The notes under the pieces are model-generated. The model saw nothing but the letters and a program-made list of their open reading frames with translations, ran no database searches and was not told where the DNA came from. Of a stretch of 64,000 nucleotides of DNA, positions 45,038 to 57,177 are shown one piece after another. Position numbers and translations under genes: made by a program. The DNA lies in assembly GCF_021568285.1 (NCBI RefSeq), contig NZ_JAKGTQ010000002.1, forward strand, positions 62,001-126,000, in the 5' to 3' direction. The first letter of the stretch is position 1; every line of letters starts with the position of its first letter. The stretch is from Rheinheimera sp. UJ63. Lineage in GTDB: Bacteria > Pseudomonadota > Gammaproteobacteria > Enterobacterales > Alteromonadaceae.

Positions 45038-46378
45038 TTATCGCTGAAAGCTATACACCGAACCCAACTTAAGTAATTGCGTCAATTCATCCAAGGCAGT
45101 GCGTGATTCGATGATGAGTTGTGGATCGGCTAAATCAGCTTCTGATAACCGATCACGGTAATGTTTATCAACCCAGCTATTAAGGTTAGCAAATAAGCTA
45201 TCGTTCATCATCACTGCAGGGTTAACCGCTTGACGTTCTTGCTCGTTCAATACCACTCTTAAACGCAAGCAAGCAGGGCCACCACCATTTTGCATGCTTT
45301 GCTTCACATCAAAATAATGTACGTTTTTAATCGGGGTATTTTGCTGGCACAAGTCAGTAAGGTAACGATACACGCCAGCATGCTCTTGGCATTCTGTTGG
45401 CGCGATAATCACCATTTCTCCCGACGGCAGATTAATCAATTGGGTGTTAAATAAATAAGTACGGATGGCATCAGCCACCGAGACCTGTTGATTTTTGACT
45501 TCGATAAAGTGCAGCTGGGCATCACCAGGAAACTTTTGTTTGATCTCTTGTAAGCTGGCCGCTGTATTCAAAAAAGCTTGCTCATGAAAAAACAGCACGT
45601 TACGGTTACCAACGGCGATAACATCATTATGAAATACGCCCTGATCAATCACCTCAGGGTTTTGCTGCATAAAGACGGTGTTAGCCTCGGTTAGCCTGTG
45701 TAAACGTGCTACAGCTTGACTGGCTTCGATTGTTTGCCTAGCTGGATAGCGCTGTGGTGCCGGTTTACTTTGATTAAAGGCATAACGGCCATACACAAAG
45801 AGTTCAAGTCCGCTTTGCCCATAGTCACTGCACAGACGTGTATGATTAGCCGCGCCTTCATCGCCAAAGTGCTCATTATCAGGTAAATGCAGATGATGCG
45901 CGAAGTGCTTATTGTCACTGAACATCGCTTGCAGGATACGACCGGTGGTCGTTGGTTCAAGTGAACGATGAAATTTGTTCGTCAGGTTTGCTGGGGTAAA
46001 GTGAATTTTTTTATCTGGCGTATCGCCGCTGGGTGAAACGGTTGCTGCGTTGGCGGTCCACATACTGGATGCAGAACACACTGCGCGGTAAATTTCAGGT
46101 GCCTTTGCGGCGGCGTCTTGCATAACTTGTGCATCACTGCCACTAAAACCTAAGCGGCGTAGCATGCCCAAATCGGGACGTTCTTGCGGTGCAAGCACCC
46201 CTTGAACCATGCCAAGGTCATGTAATGCCTTCATTTTTTGCAAGCCCTGTTTAGCAGCTTGTTTGGGGCTTGAATGATTTTTGGCATTGTTTAAAGACGC
46301 CACATTGCCAACTGATAAACCGGCATAATTGTGCGTCGGGCCCACGAGCCCATCGAAATTTGCTTCATAAGCTTGCAT
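45038..46378 (-). CDS. astB: N-succinylarginine dihydrolase
   Basis: A 446-residue enzyme of the arginine succinyltransferase (AST) pathway; it converts succinylarginine to succinylornithine, CO2 and ammonia. The N-terminal [19 protein letters not shown] is diagnostic. The catalytic Cys370 lies in [10 protein letters not shown], and conserved His residues are seen in [10 protein letters not shown] and LHFIEVK. Length is normal for the family. The other ast genes (astA, astC, astD, astE) are not in the window, so it is detached from the classical operon here. Confidence 0.96.
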   Translation of the reverse strand: MQAYEANFDGLVGPTHNYAGLSVGNVASLNNAKNHSSPKQAAKQGLQKMKALHDLGMVQGVLAPQERPDLGMLRRLGFSGSDAQVMQDAAAKAPEIYRAVCSASSMWTANAATVSPSGDTPDKKIHFTPANLTNKFHRSLEPTTTGRILQAMFSDNKHFAHHLHLPDNEHFGDEGAANHTRLCSDYGQSGLELFVYGRYAFNQSKPAPQRYPARQTIEASQAVARLHRLTEANTVFMQQNPEVIDQGVFHNDVIAVGNRNVLFFHEQAFLNTAASLQEIKQKFPGDAQLHFIEVKNQQVSVADAIRTYLFNTQLINLPSGEMVIIAPTECQEHAGVYRYLTDLCQQNTPIKNVHYFDVKQSMQNGGGPACLRLRVVLNEQERQAVNPAVMMNDSLFANLNSWVDKHYRDRLSEADLADPQLIIESRTALDELTQLLKLGSVYSFQR

Positions 46379-46602
46379 AGTTTTTCTTATCCTTTGTTAG
46401 TTGCGGTGCTGTTTTTGTTATTTTTACGACCGCGAGATGTTATGCTTCATTTTTTGCTGAGTGACAGGCCTTATCGCAGAATAATTGTGGCCTATTTGCA
46501 TAATAATCAGTTTAGACACTTGTCACAACAGCGGTTTGCGGATATACGTTTAAAAAAGGGCACCACAAAATGGTGCTGTAATAGGGGATCTCTGGGTTTA
46601 AA

Positions 46603-49188
46603 ATGGCGAAATCACTGGTAATAGTCGAATCACCGGCAAAAGCAAAAACCATTAATAAGTATCTGGGCAATGACTTTATCGTCAAGTCTAGCGTGGGTCA
46701 TATTCGGGATCTACCTACGAGCAGTAGCAAAGATAAAGCTAAGGCTACCGATAAAACGCTTAGTAAAGACGAAAAGGCCTACCAAGCTCTGGTTGATCGA
46801 ATGGGTATTGATCCCGAGCATGGCTGGAAAGCACGCTACGAAATTTTGCCTGGCAAAGAAAAGGTCGTGAAAGAGCTAAAAACGCTGGCTGATAAAGCCG
46901 ACATCGTTTATCTCGCAACAGACTTAGACCGTGAGGGAGAGGCCATTGCATGGCATCTTCGTGAAATTATCGGTGGCGAAGAAAGTAAGTTTAAACGCGT
47001 GGTGTTTAATGAAATAACAAAAAACGCCATTACTCAAGCCTTTGAGCAGCCAGGTCGGCTTAATGTTGACCAAGTTGATGCCCAACAAGCTCGACGTTTT
47101 CTTGATCGCGTTGTCGGCTTTATGGTTTCACCGCTGTTATGGAAAAAGGTCGCCCGTGGTTTATCTGCTGGCCGTGTGCAGTCAGTGGCTGTGCGCTTGG
47201 TGGTTGAACGCGAGCGTGAAATTAAAGCCTTTGTTCCAGAAGAGTATTGGAGCATTGACGCTGACACCATTACGGCTTCTAAACAAGCCTTACAATTAGC
47301 GGTCAGCAAATATCAGGGCAAAACGTTCTCGGCGGTAAACAAAGCGCAAGCGGATCAAGCCCTGTCGTTATTAAATAAAGCCCAGTATCAGGTTTTAGAT
47401 CGGGAAGATAAGCCCAGTAGCAGCAAACCTCAAGCGCCGTTTATTACCTCGACATTGCAGCAGGCGGCCAGTACGCGGCTGGGTTATGGTGTGAAAAAAA
47501 CCATGATGTTAGCGCAGCGGCTATACGAAGGCGGGCATATTACTTATATGCGTACCGATTCGACCAATTTAAGCACAGAAGCTGTGGCGAATTGTCGTGA
47601 TTATATCGAGCAAAAATTTGGTAAAGCCTACCTCCCTGCCGATCCTATCAGTTATGGTAGTAAAGCGAATGCTCAAGAAGCGCACGAAGCTGTACGTCCT
47701 TCTGAAGTCACGGTGCTGGCGTCTGATCTCACTGATATGGAAGCCGATGCCAGAAAATTATATGAGCTGATCTGGCGGCAATTTGTTGCCTGCCAAATGC
47801 CTGCAGCACAATACGACGTGACCAACATTACCGTTGCAGCGGGAGATTTTGAATTAAAAGCCAAAGGGCGCGTGCTACGTTTTGATGGTTGGACTAAAGT
47901 TCAGCCGGCGATGAAACGCAAAGGCGATGAAGATAATGAGTTACCGGATGTGCGCACCGGTGAACAACTTACTTTAAAAGAACTGCACGGTGCGCAGCAC
48001 TTTACTAAGCCGCCCGCGCGTTTTAGTGAAGCCAGTTTAGTTAAAGAGTTAGAAAAACGCGGTATTGGCCGGCCATCGACTTATGCTGCGATTATTTCGA
48101 CCATTCAAGATCGTGGCTATGTTCGGGTAGAGAATAAACGCTTTTATGCTGAAAAAATGGGTGAAATCGTTACCGATCGTTTAGTTGAAAACTTTGATGA
48201 TCTGATGAATTACGACTTTACCGCCAACATGGAAGTGAAACTCGATGATATTGCCAAAGGGCAGTTAAGTTGGCGTAAAACGCTTGATCAGTTCTATCAA
48301 GGTTTTACCGGTAAACTGAAAACCGCTGAACTTGACCCAGAAGAGGGTGGGATGCGGGTGAATCAGTTCGTCTTAACCGATATTGAATGTCCTACCTGTG
48401 GTCGTAAAATGGGTATTCGTACCGCATCTACAGGGGTGTTCTTAGGATGCTCAGGCTATAACTTGCCACCAAAAGAGCGCTGCACCACGACGATGAATTT
48501 AGTCTCGGGTGAAGAAGCGGTTAATGTCACTGACGATGAACTTGAAACGGAAGTGCTTCGCCAGAAGAAACGTTGTAGCAAATGCGGTACAGCTATGGAC
48601 AGCTACTTGATTGACGAGCAGCGTAAATTGCATGTCTGTGGTAATAACCCTGAGTGTGATGGTTATCAGGTTGAGGCCGGGCAGTTTAAACTGAAAGGCT
48701 ATGAAGGCCCTGAAATTGAATGTGATAAATGTGGCGCGCAAATGCAGCTCAAATCGGGCCGTTTTGGTAAATATTTCGGTTGTACCAATACAGACTGTAA
48801 AAACACCCGAAAATTATTACGCAGCGGTGAAGCGGCGCCACCAAAAGAAGATCCTGTTCATTTACCTGAATTAAAGTGCGAAAAGTCGGATACGTACTTT
48901 GTGTTGCGCGATGGTGCGGCCGGTTTATTTTTAGCCGCGGCAACCTTTCCGAAATCACGCGAAACCCGAGCGCCGCTAGTGAGTGAGCTTAAAACATTCC
49001 GTGAGCGTATTTCACCGAAGTTTTATTACTTGGCTGATGCGCCTGCTAACGATAAAGCTGGTAACCCTGCTATTGTTCGCTGGAGTCGTAAGACTAAGCA
49101 GCAATATGTGATGACGGAACATGAAGGCAAAGCCACCGGTTGGGCGGCATGGTATGAAAATGGTCGCTGGGTTGTCACAGAGAAATAA
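46603..49188 (+). CDS. topA: DNA topoisomerase I
   Basis: An 861-residue type IA topoisomerase. The Toprim domain begins [19 protein letters not shown] and holds the acidic [12 protein letters not shown]. The catalytic Tyr315 is in [12 protein letters not shown]. The C-terminal part has zinc ribbons with paired Cys motifs ([29 protein letters not shown]) and ends with a ribbon-like domain lacking Cys pairs. It relaxes negative supercoils. Two convergent neighbours (astB divergent, the coiled-coil gene convergent) leave it monocistronic. Confidence 0.97.
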   Translation: MAKSLVIVESPAKAKTINKYLGNDFIVKSSVGHIRDLPTSSSKDKAKATDKTLSKDEKAYQALVDRMGIDPEHGWKARYEILPGKEKVVKELKTLADKADIVYLATDLDREGEAIAWHLREIIGGEESKFKRVVFNEITKNAITQAFEQPGRLNVDQVDAQQARRFLDRVVGFMVSPLLWKKVARGLSAGRVQSVAVRLVVEREREIKAFVPEEYWSIDADTITASKQALQLAVSKYQGKTFSAVNKAQADQALSLLNKAQYQVLDREDKPSSSKPQAPFITSTLQQAASTRLGYGVKKTMMLAQRLYEGGHITYMRTDSTNLSTEAVANCRDYIEQKFGKAYLPADPISYGSKANAQEAHEAVRPSEVTVLASDLTDMEADARKLYELIWRQFVACQMPAAQYDVTNITVAAGDFELKAKGRVLRFDGWTKVQPAMKRKGDEDNELPDVRTGEQLTLKELHGAQHFTKPPARFSEASLVKELEKRGIGRPSTYAAIISTIQDRGYVRVENKRFYAEKMGEIVTDRLVENFDDLMNYDFTANMEVKLDDIAKGQLSWRKTLDQFYQGFTGKLKTAELDPEEGGMRVNQFVLTDIECPTCGRKMGIRTASTGVFLGCSGYNLPPKERCTTTMNLVSGEEAVNVTDDELETEVLRQKKRCSKCGTAMDSYLIDEQRKLHVCGNNPECDGYQVEAGQFKLKGYEGPEIECDKCGAQMQLKSGRFGKYFGCTNTDCKNTRKLLRSGEAAPPKEDPVHLPELKCEKSDTYFVLRDGAAGLFLAAATFPKSRETRAPLVSELKTFRERISPKFYYLADAPANDKAGNPAIVRWSRKTKQQYVMTEHEGKATGWAAWYENGRWVVTEK

Positions 49189-49243
49189 GCTTTAGATGCT
49201 TTGCCTTATAACATGGGCACTAAAACGTTAGATGGATAAGCGC

Positions 49244-49276
49244 AAATGGTAAGGCCTTGGCCTTACCATTTCTTTT
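49244..49276. terminator. Perfect 13-bp hairpin between topA and the coiled-coil gene
   Basis: AAATGGTAAGGCC / GGCCTTACCATTT around a TT loop, followed on the plus strand by CTTTTTGG. The right arm contains the stop codon and last residues (KKKW) of the minus-strand gene, so the structure overlaps coding sequence. It most likely ends topA transcription. Confidence 0.75.
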
Positions 49277-50027
49277 TGGGAGCAAATAGCTCATCGAGAT
49301 CTTTGTTATCTTTATCGCTACGTTCTGCGATGTCTTTGGCATTACCGCTTTTTAACTCTGCCGTGATCTCAGCTAACTGCTGCTGCGCTTCGGCTTGGCG
49401 CTGACTCACATAGTCGTTTTGATGATTGGTTGCTGCGAGTAGTTTTAATGCTTTTTCATAGTATTGCCGAGACGAGCCCATCATCTTATTGGTGCGGGCA
49501 CTCTTACCGCGCTTAATTTGTGTCTCGACAGTAATACGTAATTGCAACAGATCAAGTCGTGCGTCCTCGTCTACCACCAATTGCGTTTCCACTTTCCCTC
49601 GAGCGTGCTCTGCTCTTAGCATGGTTCTGAGCTTTTTAATGGCTTTGAACATGGCGATACATTGCTGATCATCATCAGGTAGGCTGATATTATCTGCAAC
49701 AGCCCCCGTATTATTTTTCAATTCTTCGATGCGGTTTTCAGTATCTTCTAGGCGCTGGCGTAAGTCCCGCTGCTCGGGTTCGAGCTGTTTCATGGCTTTT
49801 AACAAATAGCTGACCCGGCGCATCAGCATTAAGGAAATACCGTTAGACATCGGCACATTCGTAGAGTTAAACAAAATTTCTTCTGTTTCTTCTAATGCAT
49901 GACGCAATTTAGTGAATTCAGCACGTTTTAAGTTTTGAATTTTCTCTTTATGCTGCTGCACCACATTGACTGTAATGGCGATAATCACCAGTGCTAAGAT
50001 TAGCGTGATGATTAGGGAAAATACCAT
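49263..50027 (-). CDS. Membrane-anchored coiled-coil protein of unknown function
   Basis: A 254-residue protein with one N-terminal membrane segment (FSLIITLILALVIIAITVNVV) and a cytoplasmic part rich in Glu, Gln, Lys and Arg that is predicted to be helical or coiled coil (about 25-115 and 195-235). The C-terminus is charged (SDKDNKDLDELFAPKKKW). No catalytic motif is visible. I do not recognise a named family, though similar genes occur beside topA or cysB in Alteromonadales as far as I recall. It may act as a scaffold at the inner membrane; that is a guess from architecture. Confidence 0.8.
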   Translation of the reverse strand: MVFSLIITLILALVIIAITVNVVQQHKEKIQNLKRAEFTKLRHALEETEEILFNSTNVPMSNGISLMLMRRVSYLLKAMKQLEPEQRDLRQRLEDTENRIEELKNNTGAVADNISLPDDDQQCIAMFKAIKKLRTMLRAEHARGKVETQLVVDEDARLDLLQLRITVETQIKRGKSARTNKMMGSSRQYYEKALKLLAATNHQNDYVSQRQAEAQQQLAEITAELKSGNAKDIAERSDKDNKDLDELFAPKKKW

Positions 50028-50275
50028 CGATACCTCTGCCTTCTATTTTTCGGTGCGATAAGCCGCAGCGTTGCCTGCGTAGTGATAAGTCTACGCGTCA
50101 TTTTTCCGCTCAGCTTTACAAAATCAACTTTAGACTAGCAAAAATCGCACCATAAGCCAGCTATTTTTAGCCAGCAACCTCGACTATTTGCTAAAACAAA
50201 ATGTTATAGATAGTGCTATTATACAAAACTATTGGAATATTTGGGCTATCCAGATTGTTGACCGTTACCGGGTAA

Positions 50276-51928
<1,653 letters not shown>

Positions 51929-52008
51929 GTTGCGCTATTTTGAACATTACTGCTTTTACCCTAGCATTATTTAAGGCTTTTGGCTGTTTAAAAAGGCAGC
52001 AAACCGAC

Positions 52009-52017
52009 TTATGCACA
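52009..52017 (+). promoter_or_regulatory. DnaA box 1 (TTATGCACA)
   Basis: Matches the TTATNCACA consensus, with G at the variable position. Confidence 0.45.
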
Positions 52018-52150
52018 AAAGTATTTGGTATTTCAAAAGCGCTAAATATAATTAATTGCATGAAATATATAGAGAAAATGACAAGGTTTTGTTTGAAGTT
52101 ATTTGCGGGTTTCGAGTTATTAAGTGGCTAACTGGGGCTTAGTCACAGCT

Positions 52151-52159
52151 TTATGCACA
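52151..52159 (+). promoter_or_regulatory. DnaA box 2 (TTATGCACA)
   Basis: Identical to box 1 and in the same orientation, 142 bp downstream. Confidence 0.45.
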
Positions 52160-52205
52160 GCATCTGTGAAAAAGCTCACATTCACGCGCTGCTTGCTGCG
52201 TTATC

Positions 52206-52214
52206 TGTGGATAA
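52206..52214 (-). promoter_or_regulatory. DnaA box 3 (TTATCCACA)
   Basis: A perfect strong-type DnaA box read on the minus strand (TGTGGATAA on plus), 46 nt after box 2 and in the opposite orientation. Confidence 0.5.
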
Positions 52215-52308
52215 CTTATGGGGTGTGATTGAAAAATACCGTTTGCCGCCAAGACGACTTTGTGAAAGAATCCTCTACATAGCAGATTTAACATCGCTTG
52301 AGGTTTGT

Positions 52309-52815
52309 GTGATCGATGCCGAGGGTTTCCGGCCCAATGTCGGCATAGTGATTTGTAACACCCATGGACAGGTGTTTTGGGCGAAAAGATATGGTCAACA
52401 TTCCTGGCAATATCCACAGGGTGGCATTGATGACGGTGAAACACCGGAAGAAGCCATGTTTCGCGAATTGCATGAAGAAGTCGGGCTGCGGCCTGAAGAT
52501 GTGGAAATTATTGCGACAACCAAACATTGGTTACGCTATAAGTTGCCGAAACGGCTGATCCGCAAAGACAGCAATCCTGTGTGTATTGGACAGAAACAAA
52601 AGTGGTTTTTACTGCGTTTGATTTGTCGGGAAGAGGATGTCAATCTGGCGAAAACCAGTCATCCGGAGTTTGATAGTTGGCGATGGGTCAGTTATTGGTA
52701 TCCGGTGCGGCAGGTGGTTTCCTTTAAACGGGAAGTGTATCGCAAGGTTATGAAAGAATTCGCTCCGGTCGCTTTGCCGTTTGTTCGCCGGGACAGTATA
52801 AAACGAAAAACTTGA
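52309..52815 (+). CDS. rppH: RNA pyrophosphohydrolase RppH (Nudix)
   Basis: The start is a GTG at 52309 with GAGG 5 nt upstream, giving [17 protein letters not shown], the family N-terminus; the frame stays open upstream but without similarity. The 168-residue enzyme has the Nudix box [48 protein letters not shown] is the conserved core. It removes pyrophosphate from the 5' end of mRNAs and triggers decay. It is followed 30 nt later by ptsP, as in E. coli. Confidence 0.94.
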   Translation: MIDAEGFRPNVGIVICNTHGQVFWAKRYGQHSWQYPQGGIDDGETPEEAMFRELHEEVGLRPEDVEIIATTKHWLRYKLPKRLIRKDSNPVCIGQKQKWFLLRLICREEDVNLAKTSHPEFDSWRWVSYWYPVRQVVSFKREVYRKVMKEFAPVALPFVRRDSIKRKT

Positions 52816-52845
52816 AATAAAACCTGCACGTGAAATGAGGTTACT

Positions 52846-55104
52846 ATGCTAGGCCAGCTGCGGCGAATTGTTCAGGATGTGGCACAAGAGCCGATACTAA
52901 ACAAAGCTATGGCTGGCTTGGTTAGCAGCGTTAAGCATGCGTTGGAAACCGAGTGTTGCTCGGTTTATTTGGCGGATTATAAGCAACAACATTTTATGTT
53001 GATGGCCACTGACGGCTTAAATCAAGATGCCGTGGGTAAAGTGGCTATTGGTTTTTCCGAAGGTTTGATTGGTTGGGTGGGGCAGCGTGAAGAGCCCATT
53101 AACCTGGCACAAGCCCATTTACACCCTCGCTTTAAAGTCACTCCTGAAGTTAGCGAAGACAGCTTTTCGGCCTTTTTAGGTTGCCCCATTATTCATCATC
53201 GTAAAGTACTCGGCGTTTTGACCATTCAACAAGCGGCTGAACGGGTATTTAGCGAAGATGAAGAATCCTTTCTGGTAACATTGGGCGTGCAGCTTGCTTC
53301 GGTGTTAGCGAATGCTGAAATGCGTGACGCGGCGACACGAATTACCCCTTTTAGCCAGCAAGGCTCACAGTTTCATGGTTTACCAGGTTCCCCCGGGATG
53401 GCCATTGGCGAAGCCTATGTCGCGCAGCCGGCCAGTGACTTTGCTGCTATTTCGTTAAAGCGCGCCGAAGATCCAGAAAAAGAATTAGCCTTGTTTTATC
53501 GGGCCGTTAAAATCACCAAAGCCGAATTTAATCGTTTAGCTGAGCGCATGTCGAGCCATTTACCGGCCGATGCATTAGCTATTTTTGATGTGTATCATCA
53601 GCTTCTTGACGCTGCCAGCCTGGGGCGCGAAATCGAAATTCAAATCACCGATGGTTGGTGTGCCAAAAGTGCCTTAAAACGCGTGGTAGAGCGTTTTGCT
53701 CGGCAATTTGATGATATGGATGACCCTTACCTGAGAGAGCGCGGTTTAGATATTCGTGATCTGGGGCAGCGGGTGCTCAATAATTTATTGGATACCGAAC
53801 AGCGCCGGGCTAAATTACCCGATAAAGTGGTGTTGGTGGCTGATGAAGTTACGGCGACGATGTTGGCCGAAATTCCACGTGAGCAATTAGTTGCCGTGGT
53901 TTCACTGCGAGGCTCGGTAAACTCGCATGCCGCTATTATGGCTCGCGCTTTAGGGATCCCAGCCGTGATGGGGGTGAGTGAGTTACCGCTGTTGCACTGG
54001 CATGCGCAGCGCGTGATTGTCGATGGCTACCAAGGCCATATCTTGTTATCGCCCTCTGAAGCCCTCTGCCATGAATATCAGCGGCTTATCACTGAAGACG
54101 TTGCGCTAAATGCACGTTATATGGAAGAAATTAGCTTACCATCGGCTTCAAAATGCGGTGAGCAGTTTAAATTTATGGTGAACTCGGGGTTAGCCGTTGA
54201 GTTAGAAAATGTCCACGCCCAATACACGGATGGCGTGGGGCTTTATCGCACAGAATTTCCGTTTATCATTCGTGACCAATTTCCGACAGAGCAAGACCAA
54301 GTCGAGTTATATGCGCAAGTGCTGGGCAGTTATCCCGGTAAAACTGTCGTTATGCGCACGCTCGATGTCGGTGGGGATAAAGCACTGCCTTATTTCAGTA
54401 TTATTGAAGAGAACCCCTTTTTAGGATGGCGCGGTATCCGTTTAACCCTAGACCATCCAGAGATTTTCTTGGTGCAAATTCGCGCCATGATCCGCGCTAA
54501 TATCGGCCATGACAATTTGCATATTTTGCTCCCGATGATTTGCGATTTGCACGAGGTGGATGAAGCCATTCGTTTGGTGAAGCAAGCTTGTTTTGAGCTA
54601 AGTGATGAGTTAGAAATCACTTTACCGCTGCCAAAAATTGGCGTGATGATTGAAGTGCCCTCAACCTTGTACTTGCTGCCAGAGCTTGCGGCAAAAGTTG
54701 ATTTTTGCTCGGTGGGTACTAACGATTTAACCCAATATTTGTTAGCCGTGGATCGCAACAATGCACGGGTCGCCAATTTATATGATGCTTTGCATCCGTC
54801 TGTACTACGCGCGTTATACCGTTTAGGGCAAGACGCTCAGGCGTTACACTTTCCAATTAGTATTTGTGGTGAGCTTGGCGGTGAACCTGCTGGCGTGTTA
54901 TTGCTGGCTGCAATGGGCTTTCGGCGCTTTAGTATGAACAGCAGTAATTTAGCGCGCATAAAATGGTTGTTACGGCGGGTTGAGTTGGCAGAATTACAGC
55001 AACTACTCACAGAGGTGTTGCAGTGCCATTCACCCAAACAAATACGAGCACAAGTGCAACGCTTTTTAGAGCAAAAACAGTTGTTAACTCAGCTTAGAGC
55101 CTAA
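52846..55104 (+). CDS. ptsP: PTS-Ntr enzyme I (phosphoenolpyruvate phosphotransferase)
   Basis: A 752-residue protein with an N-terminal GAF domain (about 1-160) and an enzyme I body. The phosphorylated His361 is in SLRGSVNSHAAIMARALGIP, and the PEP-binding TIM-barrel motifs include LYRTEFPFI, RTLDVGGDKALPYF and GTNDLTQYLLAVDRNN. It starts the nitrogen-related phosphorelay EI-Ntr, NPr, EIIA-Ntr and senses glutamine and 2-oxoglutarate in relatives through GAF. It is in the rppH-ptsP-lgt-thyA order found widely in gammaproteobacteria. Confidence 0.96.
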   Translation: MLGQLRRIVQDVAQEPILNKAMAGLVSSVKHALETECCSVYLADYKQQHFMLMATDGLNQDAVGKVAIGFSEGLIGWVGQREEPINLAQAHLHPRFKVTPEVSEDSFSAFLGCPIIHHRKVLGVLTIQQAAERVFSEDEESFLVTLGVQLASVLANAEMRDAATRITPFSQQGSQFHGLPGSPGMAIGEAYVAQPASDFAAISLKRAEDPEKELALFYRAVKITKAEFNRLAERMSSHLPADALAIFDVYHQLLDAASLGREIEIQITDGWCAKSALKRVVERFARQFDDMDDPYLRERGLDIRDLGQRVLNNLLDTEQRRAKLPDKVVLVADEVTATMLAEIPREQLVAVVSLRGSVNSHAAIMARALGIPAVMGVSELPLLHWHAQRVIVDGYQGHILLSPSEALCHEYQRLITEDVALNARYMEEISLPSASKCGEQFKFMVNSGLAVELENVHAQYTDGVGLYRTEFPFIIRDQFPTEQDQVELYAQVLGSYPGKTVVMRTLDVGGDKALPYFSIIEENPFLGWRGIRLTLDHPEIFLVQIRAMIRANIGHDNLHILLPMICDLHEVDEAIRLVKQACFELSDELEITLPLPKIGVMIEVPSTLYLLPELAAKVDFCSVGTNDLTQYLLAVDRNNARVANLYDALHPSVLRALYRLGQDAQALHFPISICGELGGEPAGVLLLAAMGFRRFSMNSSNLARIKWLLRRVELAELQQLLTEVLQCHSPKQIRAQVQRFLEQKQLLTQLRA

Positions 55105-55176
55105 ATATTCCAGCCTGATAATCCAATTTCATTGTAAAGTCACTGCCACTGCAGTCGTCAGTAATTAAGGAAGTTT

Positions 55177-55989
55177 ATGACAAGTTCGGCAATACCCTTT
55201 CCTAATATCGATCCGGTTTTACTCGATCTGGGGCTGGTTAAGATCCATTGGTACGGCATGATGTATTTGTTAGCCTTTGGTTTAGCCTATTGGCTGGCGA
55301 CTCGTGCCGCAGCCAAACCGGGTTCAGGTTGGAACAGCGATCAGGTCAGTGATCTGTTGTTTTACGGTTTTGTGGGGGTGCTGTTAGGCGGTCGCGTTGG
55401 CTATATCTTATTTTATAATTTTGCCACTGTGCTTAACGATCCCTTGTATTTATTTCGGATCTGGGAAGGCGGCATGTCATTCCATGGCGGTTTAATCGGT
55501 GTACTGACTGCGATGGCCCTGTTTGCGCGTAAGTATCAAAAAGCCTACTTAGCGCTGGGCGATTTTGTGGCGCCGTTGGTACCACTGGGCTTAGCGGCTG
55601 GGCGCATGGGCAATTTTATCAATGGTGAATTGTGGGGCCGTACTACTGATGTGCCTTGGGCGATGGTTTTTCCAGGTGCTGGTGCGTTGGGCCGACACCC
55701 ATCGCAGCTTTACCAAGTGGCGTTAGAGGGCCTGTTATTATTTATCGTTATCCTGATAGTGCGACGCCTGCGTCCACCGGTTGGTGTGGTCGGTGGGGTC
55801 TTTTTGTTAGGTTATGGTTTGGCACGTTTTACCGTTGAATTCTTCCGTGAGCCTGATGCACACCTGGGCTTATTATCACTTGGCATGACCATGGGACAAT
55901 GGCTTTGCTTACCTATGATGTTAGCCGGCATCGGGATTATGGTGTTTTCGTTCAAGCAAGGCAGAACGTCAGGAGTGAGTAGCCAATGA
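55177..55989 (+). CDS. lgt: Prolipoprotein diacylglyceryl transferase
   Basis: A 270-residue inner-membrane enzyme with seven membrane segments. Conserved motifs are [11 protein letters not shown] near the N-terminus, [12 protein letters not shown] (catalytic-site His) and [14 protein letters not shown], the Lgt signature. It attaches diacylglycerol to the lipobox Cys of prolipoproteins; several in this window (FlgO-like, M28, VolA-like, giant Ig-like) would be its substrates. The last four bases overlap the thyA start (ATGA). Confidence 0.97.
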   Translation: MTSSAIPFPNIDPVLLDLGLVKIHWYGMMYLLAFGLAYWLATRAAAKPGSGWNSDQVSDLLFYGFVGVLLGGRVGYILFYNFATVLNDPLYLFRIWEGGMSFHGGLIGVLTAMALFARKYQKAYLALGDFVAPLVPLGLAAGRMGNFINGELWGRTTDVPWAMVFPGAGALGRHPSQLYQVALEGLLLFIVILIVRRLRPPVGVVGGVFLLGYGLARFTVEFFREPDAHLGLLSLGMTMGQWLCLPMMLAGIGIMVFSFKQGRTSGVSSQ

Positions 55990-56834
55990 AGCAGTATTTA
56001 AAACTTTGCCAGCGCATTATTGATGAAGGGGTTTGGGTTGATAACCAACGCACGGGTACCCGCTGCTTAACGGTGATCAATGCTGATCTTGAATACAATG
56101 TGGCTGCGAATGAGTTTCCGTTATTAACCACGCGTAAAAGTTACTATAAAGCCGCCATCGCCGAATTATTAGGTTATCTTCGTGGTTATGACAATGCTGC
56201 GCAATTTCGGGAACTGGGCTGTAACACCTGGAATGCGAATGCCAACGAAAATTCAGCGTGGTTAAATAATCCCGCCCGCAAAGGGATTGATGATTTAGGC
56301 CGTGTTTATGGCGTGCAAGGGCGGGGCTGGCAGAAGCCTGATGGCTCGCGCTTAGATCAGTTACAAAAACTGGTTCACAACTTATCGCAAGGGATCGATG
56401 ATCGCGGCGAAATTTTGACTTTTTATAACCCCGGTGAGTTTGAATTAGGCTGCTTACGGCCTTGTATGCACACGCATACCTTCAGTTTACTTGGCGACAC
56501 CTTATCACTGACCTCTTATCAGCGCAGCTGTGATGTGCCACTGGGCCTGAACTTTAATCAAGTACAATGCTTTGTGTTATTGGCTTTAATCGCGCAAATT
56601 ACCGGGCATAAGCCTGGCAAGGTTTATCATAAAATCGTCAATGCACATATTTACGAAAATCAGTTACCACTATTAAAACAGCAGCTACTACGTGAGCCGT
56701 TCCCGCTGCCGAAATTACACCTTAACCCCAATATCAAAACACTCGCCGATATTGAGCAATGGGTCACTCCTGATGACTTTACCTTAGAAGGTTATCAATC
56801 GCATCCGGCCATTAAATACCCATTCAGTGTTTAA
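55986..56834 (+). CDS. thyA: Thymidylate synthase
   Basis: A 282-residue folate-dependent thymidylate synthase, slightly longer than E. coli ThyA (264) owing to an insertion around residues 85-120. The catalytic Cys182 is in [28 protein letters not shown] and the terminal [10 protein letters not shown] are also conserved. It makes dTMP from dUMP and methylene-THF. It overlaps lgt by 4 nt and ends the rppH-ptsP-lgt-thyA cluster. Confidence 0.97.
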   Translation: MKQYLKLCQRIIDEGVWVDNQRTGTRCLTVINADLEYNVAANEFPLLTTRKSYYKAAIAELLGYLRGYDNAAQFRELGCNTWNANANENSAWLNNPARKGIDDLGRVYGVQGRGWQKPDGSRLDQLQKLVHNLSQGIDDRGEILTFYNPGEFELGCLRPCMHTHTFSLLGDTLSLTSYQRSCDVPLGLNFNQVQCFVLLALIAQITGHKPGKVYHKIVNAHIYENQLPLLKQQLLREPFPLPKLHLNPNIKTLADIEQWVTPDDFTLEGYQSHPAIKYPFSV

Positions 56835-56877
56835 TTATCGCTGCCTTGCTGCGGCTAGGGCGAGAGCAGGCTAGCTT

Positions 56878-56905
56878 CATAACGCTGTGTATTGGCAGCG
56901 TTATG
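56878..56905. other. Inverted repeat after thyA
   Basis: Perfect 10-bp arms around an 8-nt loop, no T tract. It may be a weak terminator of the thyA operon or a protein-binding site, since the arm motif CATAACGC occurs a third time 50 bp on. Confidence 0.4.
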
Positions 56906-57129
56906 CTCAATGCCGAGCAGTTTCGTATTTAGCATAACGCGGTTTGCTTAACTGACTTACGTTGGCGTGATGCTGAGTTATTTTTTAGTAAAAGTCTGTA
57001 TGGTGCGCTAATAACATTACGTATTCTTAATATCGCACTTAGCGATAGCCTCAATTTCACACTTATTGTCAACGCCTGCCCTAGTATTTCGCTTAAAACA
57101 CCTTAGCGTCAAGAACCCAGCTAAATTTC

Positions 57130-57145
57130 TGGCGTGGTTTTTGCT
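57130..57145 (+). promoter_or_regulatory. Sigma-54 promoter of the flgO-like genes
   Basis: TGGCGTGGTTTTTGCT: GG and GC are separated by 10 nt, and both the TGGC and TTGC boxes match the RpoN consensus. It lies about 35 nt before the ribosome-binding site of the first gene. Confidence 0.75.
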
Positions 57146-57177
57146 TTGAAACAGTAATCGACCAGGATGAGGTGATC

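Larger units (their letters stand above)
51929..52308. other. mutH-rppH intergenic region with DnaA boxes
   Basis: About 380 bp without a convincing gene. Three DnaA-box matches (listed separately) lie in 206 bp. The reading frame of rppH is open back to 52153, but that extension lacks similarity to RppH. The short open frame 51913-52131 overlaps the mutH start and looks random. Confidence 0.55.
56835..57177. other. thyA-flgO intergenic region
   Basis: 343 bp without a gene. It contains a 10-bp perfect hairpin at 56878-56905 (CATAACGCTG / CAGCGTTATG), a further GCATAACGC copy near 56932, and the sigma-54 promoter of the FlgO-like genes. Confidence 0.6.

Noticed and set aside
52153..52308. 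Upstream extension of the rppH frame
   Set aside because: The family N-terminus starts at the GTG at 52309 with a good ribosome-binding site; the extension shows no similarity and contains DnaA boxes.
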